From: Herbidospora sakaeratensis
GTDB lineage: Bacteria > Actinomycetota > Actinomycetes > Streptosporangiales > Streptosporangiaceae
Direction: 5' to 3'
Length of the DNA stretch: 64,000 nucleotides
NCBI RefSeq assembly: GCF_001570525.1
Contig: NZ_BBXC01000008.1
Coordinates: forward strand, 62,001 to 126,000
Positions 17,685 through 24,609 of the stretch are shown piece after piece (position 1 is the stretch's first letter; each line of letters begins with the position of its first letter). The notes under the pieces are model-generated. The model was not told where the DNA came from, ran no database searches, and saw only the letters and a program-made list of their open reading frames with translations. The position numbers were made by a program, and so were the translations under genes.

Positions 17685-18961
17685 TGCGGGTCCTGTTCGC
17701 CATCACGCCCGGCACCAGCACGTTCCTGCCGCTGGTGCCGCTGGCGTGGGCGCTGCGCACGGCGGGCCACGAGGTCAGGGTGGCCAGCCAGCCCGGCTTC
17801 GCCGACGCGATCACCCGGGCCGGGCTGACCGCGGTGCCGGTGGGCCGCGACCTCGACATGGTCCGGCTCCTCCGGGGCTACGGCGTGACCGACGAGCAGC
17901 TGGAGCAGGCGCGGGCCGGGCTGTCGCCGCCGTTCGACGTCGTGGACGACCCCGCGCACGCCACCTGGGAGCGCATGCTCGGCGGCTACGCCGACGCCGT
18001 CGACGGCTACCGGGCCGAGAACCTGCCGATGATCGCCGGCCTGGTCGAGTTCGCCCGGCGCTGGCGTCCCGACCTGGTGATCTGGGAGCCGTTCAGCTAC
18101 GCGGGCGCCATCGCGGCCCGGGCCGTCGGCGCCGCGCACGCCCGCCAGTTGTGGTGCCTGGACGTCTTCGGCCTCGCCCGCGAGCACTTCCTGCGGCTCA
18201 AGGCGCAGCAGCCGCCGCAGGAGCGGGCCGACCCGCTGGCCGACTGGCTCGGCGGCTACGCCCGCAAGTACGGCTTCCCCTACGGCGAGGACCTGGCCAC
18301 CGGGCACTTCACCATCCACCAGCTGCCCGCCTCGCTCAGCGACCAGGCCGACGGGCTGCACTACCTGCGGATGCGGTACGTCCCGCACGTCGGCGTCGCC
18401 ACCGTGCCCCGCTGGTTGCGCACCCCACCGGCGCGCCCGAGGGTCGCGCTGACCCTCGGCTTCGCCGCCGACGGCTTCTCGGGCGGCTTCGCGATCGGCG
18501 TGCAGGAGGCGCTCGACCACCTGGCCGACCTCGACGTCGAGGTGGTCGCCACCATCCCCGACGCGCAGCGGGCCCGGCTGCGCCGGGTGCCGGCCAACGC
18601 CCGGCTGGTGCCGTTCGTGCCGCTGGACGCGCTCGTGCCCACCTGCGCGGCCGTCATCGACCACGGCGGCGACGGCACCGTGCTGACGACCGCCCTGCAC
18701 GGCGTGCCGCAACTGGCCGTCGGCCACCACTTCAACGAGCCGATCATGGCGCGCAAGCTCGCCGCGCAGGGGGGCGCGCTGCAGATGCGTCCCGCCGAGG
18801 CCACCGGGCCGGCGATCCGGGAGGCCGTGCAACGCCTGCTGACCGACCCCGGGCTGCGGGCGGGGGCCGAGCGGCTGCGCGCGGAGATGCACCGGCTGCC
18901 CACGCCCAACGACCTGGTGCCGGAACTGGAGGCGCTCACCGAGAAGCACCGGAGCTCCTAG
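17684..18961 (+). CDS. Glycosyltransferase 8, last of the array
   Basis: A 425-residue GT-B enzyme, MRVLFAITPGTSTFLPLVPL, starting inside the stop of copy 7. It is paired with copy 7 by sequence. The donor motif is DHGGDGTVLTT (first His replaced by Asp). It is followed by LAVGHHFNEPIMARKL, so the usual PWD is lost, resembling the LHYHFDQP variant of copies 1 and 3. VPYGGP is VPHVGVATVPRWL here. It is the final gene of the right-going operon; a strong hairpin lies 6 nt beyond its stop. Confidence 0.93.
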   Translation: MRVLFAITPGTSTFLPLVPLAWALRTAGHEVRVASQPGFADAITRAGLTAVPVGRDLDMVRLLRGYGVTDEQLEQARAGLSPPFDVVDDPAHATWERMLGGYADAVDGYRAENLPMIAGLVEFARRWRPDLVIWEPFSYAGAIAARAVGAAHARQLWCLDVFGLAREHFLRLKAQQPPQERADPLADWLGGYARKYGFPYGEDLATGHFTIHQLPASLSDQADGLHYLRMRYVPHVGVATVPRWLRTPPARPRVALTLGFAADGFSGGFAIGVQEALDHLADLDVEVVATIPDAQRARLRRVPANARLVPFVPLDALVPTCAAVIDHGGDGTVLTTALHGVPQLAVGHHFNEPIMARKLAAQGGALQMRPAEATGPAIREAVQRLLTDPGLRAGAERLRAEMHRLPTPNDLVPELEALTEKHRSS

Positions 18962-18966
18962 ACGAG

Positions 18967-18998
18967 AAGGGGCGGGCCCGCGACCGGGCCCGCCCCTT
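18967..18998. terminator. Bidirectional hairpin between converging operons
   Basis: A perfect 14-bp GC-rich stem (18967-18980 with 18985-18998) and a CGAC loop sit in the 47-bp gap between the stop of glycosyltransferase 8 and the stop of the sugar methyltransferase on the other strand. Each stem ends in A/T bases (AA and TT), so it can act on transcripts from both sides. It marks the meeting point of the two cluster operons. Confidence 0.85.
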
Positions 18999-19008
18999 CC
19001 GCCGTTCG

Positions 19009-19938
19009 TCAGGACGCGGTTCTCGCGTAGAGCGCCTGCCAGTAGAACGTCCACGGGCGGGCCCAGCCGTCCTCCACCAGGGTCCACTCCGGCCCGGGCC
19101 GGTAGACGGCGACGAAACGGGCCGCGTGCTCGCGCACGGCCGAGGCGTCGTGGACGTCGACGATGTCGCGCAGCAGCCCCGACCCGAGCGCCAGCCGGAC
19201 CGCCTCCTCGCCGTCGTACTGCCGGTCGAGGCTGTAGTCGAGGTACTTCCCGACGGGGTTCTTGGTGTAGAAGGCTGTGGCGACCGTGTCGATGACCGTG
19301 AGATAGTTGCGCGCCGTCTCCTCGTTCATCTCGGCGAAGGAGTCGATGTTCAGGCACAGGTCGAAGGCGGGGCCGCCGAGGAGGCCGTCCACCTCGTCGA
19401 TGCCGAGGAAGCGCACCCGGCCGAACCGCTCGGGCGTGAGCACCGCGCGCAGGTAGTCGCGCGAGAGGGTCAGGCAGTTCTCCAGGTCCACGATGACGTA
19501 CTCGGCGACGTCGTGGTTGGACAACACGGCGTGGCAGGAGCGGCCGTAGCCGGCCCCGATCTCCAGCACCCGGGCCCCGTCGAGCTTCACCGAGCGGCTG
19601 ACGAACTCGAGCTCGTGCACCGCCTGAAGGTAGTCGAGGCAGACCCGGTCGCCGTCCACGGTGACCGTGATCGGGGCGCCGACGTCGCGGTTGCGGATGC
19701 GGGCCAGGCGGGCCCGGTTCTCCGGCGACAGGTCGGCGGCCAGGTTGTAGGTCAGGGTCTTGAGGTAGCGGAGGCCGTTCGCCTCCGGGTTCCACAACGA
19801 GATCTTGTAGTTGACCGTGCTCGACTTGAAGGTGGCCAGGTCGAGCGCGTCCAGCGCCAGGCTCGTGCGGTTGATGCGGGCCCACTGCGGGCTCTGGCCG
19901 TACTTGTGGGTCGCCGGGGCGGTCTCGCGGTCACTCAT
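19009..19938 (-). CDS. Putative sugar O-methyltransferase
   Basis: A 309-residue protein. A characteristic N-terminal region (WARINRTSLALDAL, FKSSTVNYKISLWNPEANG) precedes a Rossmann methyltransferase core with SAM motif I VLEIGAGYGRS, then YVIVDLENCL and DLCLNIDSFAEM. This layout matches the family called putative sugar O-methyltransferase. It would methylate a hydroxyl of a free or attached sugar. It is the last gene of the left-going operon; its ATG (19938) overlaps the stop of the upstream methyltransferase by 8 nt. Position and acceptor are unknown. Confidence 0.82.
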   Translation of the reverse strand: MSDRETAPATHKYGQSPQWARINRTSLALDALDLATFKSSTVNYKISLWNPEANGLRYLKTLTYNLAADLSPENRARLARIRNRDVGAPITVTVDGDRVCLDYLQAVHELEFVSRSVKLDGARVLEIGAGYGRSCHAVLSNHDVAEYVIVDLENCLTLSRDYLRAVLTPERFGRVRFLGIDEVDGLLGGPAFDLCLNIDSFAEMNEETARNYLTVIDTVATAFYTKNPVGKYLDYSLDRQYDGEEAVRLALGSGLLRDIVDVHDASAVREHAARFVAVYRPGPEWTLVEDGWARPWTFYWQALYARTAS

Positions 19939-20851
19939 CGCCGTCGGTCTCCGGTTTGCGGGCCACGACGAGCACGACCCCGTCGTGCTCCTCCTCGTCG
20001 TCCTCGTACTCCAGCCAGTCGACGTCGTCGCCGACGCAGAAGATGCCGAGCAGGTCGGCGGGCAGGTCGCCGTGCCGGGCGGCGTACTCGCGGGTGGCCA
20101 CGTACAACCAGCGGAACGACTGCTTGGTGTGCTCGGTGAGGTCGGCGACCTCCTCGACCGCGAAGCCGGCCCGCTCGGCGAGGCCGGGATAGTCCTCCAG
20201 GCGGGCCATGGGCGCCATCCGCCAGGCCGCGGTCGCTTTGAGGAACGCCTCCTCCTCCGCCGGGTCGAGCTCCAGCGGGCCGCGCCGGATGTTGTCGGTG
20301 AGCACCAGGCGGCCGCCGGGGCGCAGCACGCGGGCGCACTCGCGCAGCGCGGCCGTCCGGTCGGGGAAGTGCGGGACCGTCTCGGCCGCCAGCACGGCGT
20401 CGAAGGTCCCCGCCTCGAAGGGCAGGTCGAGCGCGTCGGCGTGCCGGAACGTCACCCGGTCGGTCATCGACTCGGCCTCGGCCCGCGCCGAGGCCAGCTC
20501 GACCTCGACCCGGCTGATCGCGACGCCGGTCACCCGCGCGCCGGTCTCCCGCGCCACCTGGAGCGCGGCGGCCCCCGGCCCGCAGCCGAGGTCCAGGACG
20601 TGGTCGCCGGGCCCGATCCGGAGCGCGGTGGTCATGCGGGACGTCAGCCGGGCGGCGGCCGGCCCGAACGGCGCGGCGTCGTCGGGGCCGGTCCAGTAGC
20701 CCACGTGGATCTGGCCGCCGTAGATCTCCTCCAGCGCGCGGGCGTTGCGGTCGTAGAAGTCGGCGACCTGGTCGGGGGTGGGACCCTGGCGGGTGTCCCG
20801 GGTGCCGGTCGCGAACGAGCGCGCGCTGCGGCGCAACTGCTCCACGCTCAC
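19931..20851 (-). CDS. Class I SAM-dependent methyltransferase
   Basis: A 306-residue protein with the UbiE/COQ5-like core: motif I HVLDLGCGPGAAALQVA, ADALDLPFEAGTFDAVLAAETVPHF and VLRPGGRLVLTDN. An N-terminal ~60-residue cap (VADFYDRNARALEEIYGGQIHVGYW) is typical of natural-product O-/C-/N-methyltransferases. The GTG start (20851) overlaps the lyase stop as GTGA. The acceptor could be the hydroxycinnamate ring, an amino sugar nitrogen or a branched sugar carbon; nothing in the sequence decides. A Glu/Asp-rich stretch (DWLEYEDDEEEHD) near the C-terminus is unusual. Confidence 0.83.
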   Translation of the reverse strand: MSVEQLRRSARSFATGTRDTRQGPTPDQVADFYDRNARALEEIYGGQIHVGYWTGPDDAAPFGPAAARLTSRMTTALRIGPGDHVLDLGCGPGAAALQVARETGARVTGVAISRVEVELASARAEAESMTDRVTFRHADALDLPFEAGTFDAVLAAETVPHFPDRTAALRECARVLRPGGRLVLTDNIRRGPLELDPAEEEAFLKATAAWRMAPMARLEDYPGLAERAGFAVEEVADLTEHTKQSFRWLYVATREYAARHGDLPADLLGIFCVGDDVDWLEYEDDEEEHDGVVLVVARKPETDGDE

Positions 20852-22371
20852 CGGCGGTCCCCCCGCTCTTCGGCCAGCTCGGCGGCGGCCTGGCGGTCGA
20901 GCAGGTCGCGGGCCGCCCGCACCTCGGCCGCCATCGGCCGGTCGGCGTCCAGCGGCGGCGAGATCTCGGCCAGTTCCGCCCACACCCCCGACGGCCGGTC
21001 GCCGACCATGACGGCGAGCTGGGCCACGCCCAGCGCCAGCGAGCCGATGGTCAGCCAGCCGAGGTCGAGGCCGTCGGCCACGGCGTTGGCGCCGTTCAGC
21101 GCCATCGGCACGTGGTCCTGGTTCCAGCCGTTGGTGGGCAGCGTGGTCAGCGACGCCGGCGTGACCGTCTGCCTGATCTTGGACACGAACGAGGTGGCGC
21201 TGATGTGCACGCCGGCCAGCCCGCAGCCGCGCCCGGCCCGGGGGGTGAGCATCATCGGCAGGTCGCCGTTGGTGGCCGGGTTGAGCAGCAGCCCGAGTTG
21301 CCGTTCGGCCAGGTAGGCGGCCATGTGCATGGACAGGCCGATCTGGTCGGACGCCAGGCCCACCGGCATGGCGTGGAAGTTGCCGCCGTGCAGGACCTGG
21401 TCGTCGTAGGTGATCGGGTTGTCCTGGCAGCCGTTCGCCTCGCGGTCGAGCACGTCGCCCGCCATGGTGAGCTGGTCGAGCACCGCGCCGAGCACCTGCG
21501 GCGCGCACCGCAGGCTGTACGGCTCCTGGAGCGGCCGCCGCTCGTCCCTGACCAGGCCGTCCGGCAGCTCCTGCCTGATCCAGCGGGCCACGGTGTGCTG
21601 GCCGAGCTGGCCCCGGGCGACGGCGTGGCCGTCGTCGTAGTGCTCGGGGTTGGCGCGCAGCAGGGCGGCCAGCCGTCCGGCGAGCATCGCGGCGGCGCGC
21701 ACCAGCCGCAGCGCCGACTGGTGGTTGAGGATCGACACCGCCAGGCTCGCGCCGGTGCCGTTGACGAAGGCGAGCGCCTCCCTGACCGGCCACTCGAACG
21801 GCTCGGCGCCGAGCGCGGCCAGCGCTTCGCGGGCGGGCCGGATCGTCCAGCCGCCGCCGTCCCCGCGCACCCACGCCTCGCCCGTGCCGGTGAACGTCAG
21901 CGCGGCGTGCGCGAGCGGCTGGAGGTCGCCGCTGGCGCTGACCGTGCCGTCGCGCGGGATGACCGGCGTGTAGCCCGCGTTCCACAGGTCGGCCAGCACC
22001 TGCCAGAACTCCGGCGTGACGGCGGAGTAGCCGCGCCGCATGCTGTTGAGCCGCAGGAACAGGATCAGCCGGCTGACCTCGGGGCTCAGCGGGCGGCCCT
22101 GCCCGGTGCCCAGGTGGGAGATGAGCGAGCTGCCCTGCTCCATCTCCGACTCGGCCGAGTAGAGCACGAGCGGGCCGAACCCCTGGGTGAGGCCGTAGAT
22201 GGGCCGCTCGGAGGCCAGGTGCTTGGCGATCGTCGCCGCGCTGGCCTCCATCCGGGCGACGGCGGCGTCGTCACACGGCTCGATCCGGCTGTCCCAGGCG
22301 GCGCTCGCGGCGATGTCCGCCAGGTGCGCCGCGCCGGTCGTGGTCCCCGGCGTTTCGGCGATCAGTGTCAC
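20848..22371 (-). CDS. MIO ammonia-lyase, probably tyrosine ammonia-lyase
   Basis: A 507-residue member of the HAL/PAL/TAL family. The self-cyclising triad Ala146-Ser147-Gly148 lies in GTVSASGDLQPLAH and the catalytic Tyr59 in IYGLTQGFGP. The substrate-selectivity pair aligns (by eye) as His86-Leu87 in SLISHLGTG, the pair found in Rhodobacter tyrosine ammonia-lyase. PAL-type enzymes have Phe there, and HAL or SgcC4-like mutases have Ser-His. The predicted reaction is tyrosine to p-coumarate plus ammonia. Translation is coupled at both ends: the GTG start (22371) overlaps the ligase stop and the stop overlaps the methyltransferase start. An aminomutase activity cannot be fully excluded. Confidence 0.88.
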   Translation of the reverse strand: MTLIAETPGTTTGAAHLADIAASAAWDSRIEPCDDAAVARMEASAATIAKHLASERPIYGLTQGFGPLVLYSAESEMEQGSSLISHLGTGQGRPLSPEVSRLILFLRLNSMRRGYSAVTPEFWQVLADLWNAGYTPVIPRDGTVSASGDLQPLAHAALTFTGTGEAWVRGDGGGWTIRPAREALAALGAEPFEWPVREALAFVNGTGASLAVSILNHQSALRLVRAAAMLAGRLAALLRANPEHYDDGHAVARGQLGQHTVARWIRQELPDGLVRDERRPLQEPYSLRCAPQVLGAVLDQLTMAGDVLDREANGCQDNPITYDDQVLHGGNFHAMPVGLASDQIGLSMHMAAYLAERQLGLLLNPATNGDLPMMLTPRAGRGCGLAGVHISATSFVSKIRQTVTPASLTTLPTNGWNQDHVPMALNGANAVADGLDLGWLTIGSLALGVAQLAVMVGDRPSGVWAELAEISPPLDADRPMAAEVRAARDLLDRQAAAELAEERGDRR

Positions 22372-23492
22372 TGTGCTTCCTCTGCTTCGCTCGTGGGTGG
22401 GGTCGAAAGGTGCCGTACCTTGCCGAGTGCGGACCGCTCGATCCGGGGGACCGCGTGCACGCGCCGGGGCCGCACGCCCATGCGCTCGAAGGCCGCGGCC
22501 AGGTCGAGGTCGGCCAGGCCGCCGCCCGGTTTCGGCACGACCAGCAGGTCGACGTGCTCGCCGATCATCCGGTCGGCGACCGGGAGCACGGCCAGGTCGG
22601 CGCAGTCGAGCACGCCGCGCAGGGCGTTCTCGACCTCGTCGAGGTTGATCCGGCGGCCGTTCACCTTGACCAGGCGGGAGCGGCGTCCGGCGAAGTGGAA
22701 CCGCCGCTCGTCGAGGGGGCGCACGCGGTCGTCGGCCTCCCAAACCGAGGGCGCGGGCTCGCCCGGGGCGAAGGCCAGGCGGGGGCTGGAGATGACGAGG
22801 GGCACCTCGTCGTCCTCGTCGGGCTCGCCGAGTTCGGCGAAGGAGACGTCGGGGAAGAGCGTCCACGACGGCGGCTCGCCCTCCCGCCAGCGGCGGGTCG
22901 CGATGCCCCCGGCCTCGGTCGACCCGAGCATCTCGACGATCAGCGCGCGGTCGGGCCCGGCGGCGGCCAGGAACTCCCCGGCCGTCTCGGGGATCATCGC
23001 GCCGCCGTAGAGGACCGTGACGTGCTCCATCTCCCGCACCCACGCGAGGTGCTGGAGCAGCAGCGTGAAGATCCACGGCGTGGCCACCACGACCACCCGG
23101 CGCTGTTCGATCGGCGGCATGGCCCCGTAGAACGTGGGCTTGTGCCAGACCGGCACCCGCAGATGGGCCGGCACCAGCACACTGGCCAGCGCGCCGAACA
23201 GGTGCGCGGGCGGCACGCACGACACGACGGCCTCCGGCTTCTCCGGCGCGACCATGTCGGCGAGCAGGCCCGCCTCCCGCCAGACGTTCTCCCGCAGCCG
23301 GCGCCACAGGCGGCTCTCCCCGGTGCTGCCGGAGGTGCGGAAGTCGATCACCGGGGGCAGCAGGTCCATGACGAGCCGCTCGGGCCCGCCGTCGCCGACG
23401 TCCCATTCCACGTGCCAGGCGCGCTCCGTCACGGCCGGCGCGGCGAATTCGAGTGACAACAATTCACCCGGGCTCAACTCGGCATAATCCAT
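22368..23492 (-). CDS. Short acyl-adenylating ligase for the aromatic acid
   Basis: A 374-residue ANL-superfamily enzyme. The phosphate-binding motif TSGSTGES is at about residues 52-59. Later come YGGAMIPETAGEF, the aromatic-acid-pocket/adenine motif EMLGSTEAGGIA and a C-terminal FAGRRSRLVKVNGRRINLDEVE lysine/hinge region. It lacks the ~120-150 residues that precede this motif in ordinary CoA ligases, and resembles the compact ligases that pair with ammonia-lyases in aryl-polyene clusters. It should adenylate p-coumarate and load the free ACP (3613-3933) or CoA; the acceptor thiol is inferred. A 52-nt gap separates it from rmlA. Confidence 0.82.
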   Translation of the reverse strand: MDYAELSPGELLSLEFAAPAVTERAWHVEWDVGDGGPERLVMDLLPPVIDFRTSGSTGESRLWRRLRENVWREAGLLADMVAPEKPEAVVSCVPPAHLFGALASVLVPAHLRVPVWHKPTFYGAMPPIEQRRVVVVATPWIFTLLLQHLAWVREMEHVTVLYGGAMIPETAGEFLAAAGPDRALIVEMLGSTEAGGIATRRWREGEPPSWTLFPDVSFAELGEPDEDDEVPLVISSPRLAFAPGEPAPSVWEADDRVRPLDERRFHFAGRRSRLVKVNGRRINLDEVENALRGVLDCADLAVLPVADRMIGEHVDLLVVPKPGGGLADLDLAAAFERMGVRPRRVHAVPRIERSALGKVRHLSTPPTSEAEEAQ

Positions 23493-23544
23493 GACGCCCT
23501 CCTCGCGGCTGAATTCCCGTCCCGCCAGCGGGACAGCACCTGGC

Positions 23545-24417
23545 TCAACCGAACGACTCCGCGATTTCCATCAAATAGCGGCCGTATTCCGAGTTCTTCA
23601 TTTCGGCGCCGAGCCGGTGACACGCGTCGGTGTCGATGTATCCCATCCGCAGCGCGATCTCCTCGAGACAGGCGACCCGCACGCCCTGGCGTTTCTCGAT
23701 GGTCTGCACGTACTGACCGGCAGCCAGGATCGAGTCGTGGGTGCCGGCGTCGAGCCAGGTGAACCCACGCCCCAGCCGGACCAGGTGGGCCCGCCCCTGC
23801 TTCAGGTACGCCTTGTTGACGTCGGTGATCTCCAGTTCCCCCCGGTCGGAGGGCACCAGGTCGCGGACGATCTCCAGGACGTCGTTGTCGTAGAGGTAGA
23901 GGCCGGTGATGGCGTCGTTGGAGCGCGGCCGCAGCGGCTTCTCCTCGATGGAGACCAGCACGCCCTCGGCGTCGACCTCGCCGATCCCGTATCTCTCGGG
24001 GTCGGACACGGGGTAGCCGAACATGGTGCAGCCGTTCAGCCTGCTGCGGCTGGCCCGCAGGATGCGCGGGAAACCGGCCCCGTGGAAGAAGTTGTCGCCC
24101 AGGATGAGCGCCACCTCGTCGTCGCCGACGTGATCGGCCCCGATGACGAACGCCTCCGCGATGCCGCGCGGCTCGGGCTGCTCGGCGTAGGTGATCTCCA
24201 GCCCGAGGTGCGACCCGTCGCGCAGCAGCCGGCGCAGCAGCGGCAGGTTGTCGGGCGTGGAGATGACCAGGATCTCGCGCAGCCCGGCCAGCATGAGCAC
24301 CGAAAGCGGGTAATAGACCATCGGCTTGTCATAGATGGCGAGCAGTTGCTTCGACGTCGCCAGTGTCAGGGGATGCATACGCGTGCCGCTGCCGCCGGCG
24401 AGAACAATTCCTTTCAT
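23545..24417 (-). CDS. rmlA: Glucose-1-phosphate thymidylyltransferase
   Basis: A 290-residue nucleotidyltransferase, normal length for RmlA. The start MKGIVLAGGSGTRMHPLT is the nucleotide-binding loop. ILGDNFFHG carries the metal-binding Asp, and SIEEKP and WLDAGTHDS match the family. It makes dTDP-glucose, the entry to all 6-deoxysugars here. It is the promoter-proximal gene of the left-going operon. The next enzyme, dTDP-glucose 4,6-dehydratase (RmlB), is not in the window. A primary-metabolism rml copy elsewhere is likely in an actinomycete, so this one is probably cluster-dedicated. Confidence 0.95.
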   Translation of the reverse strand: MKGIVLAGGSGTRMHPLTLATSKQLLAIYDKPMVYYPLSVLMLAGLREILVISTPDNLPLLRRLLRDGSHLGLEITYAEQPEPRGIAEAFVIGADHVGDDEVALILGDNFFHGAGFPRILRASRSRLNGCTMFGYPVSDPERYGIGEVDAEGVLVSIEEKPLRPRSNDAITGLYLYDNDVLEIVRDLVPSDRGELEITDVNKAYLKQGRAHLVRLGRGFTWLDAGTHDSILAAGQYVQTIEKRQGVRVACLEEIALRMGYIDTDACHRLGAEMKNSEYGRYLMEIAESFG

Positions 24418-24609
24418 CACCCGCCCCTTCTTTTCGATTATCGGGTGGATGCGGCCCAGGGTAATCACGGGCAGGACCGGCGACCAAGAAAGGAGAACCG
24501 GGCTCGACTTCTCCCGTTCGGCCGTGCTATCGCTTTCGCCGATCCATCGCGGGACACATCGCGGCACACGGGTGGACCGGCGGCGGAACGCCCCACCGGT
24601 GTGAGAACG
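24418..24609. promoter_or_regulatory. Divergent intergenic region, right edge of the cluster
   Basis: A 192-bp gap lies between rmlA (left-going) and the RCC1 gene (right-going). It must contain the promoter of the rmlA-ligase-lyase-methyltransferase operon. No clear -35/-10 pair or palindrome was identified by eye. The change from biosynthetic to unrelated genes here makes it the probable right border of the gene cluster. Confidence 0.4.

Noticed and set aside
1-24417. Enediyne or beta-tyrosine pathway based on the MIO enzyme plus carrier protein
   Set aside because: The selectivity pair is His-Leu, not the Ser-His of SgcC4-like mutases; the ligase is not an NRPS adenylation domain, and no enediyne PKS is present.
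1-24417. Aryl-polyene cluster based on lyase, compact ligase and ACP
   Set aside because: No ketosynthase, ketoreductase or dehydratase genes for polyene extension are present; nine glycosyltransferases do not fit.
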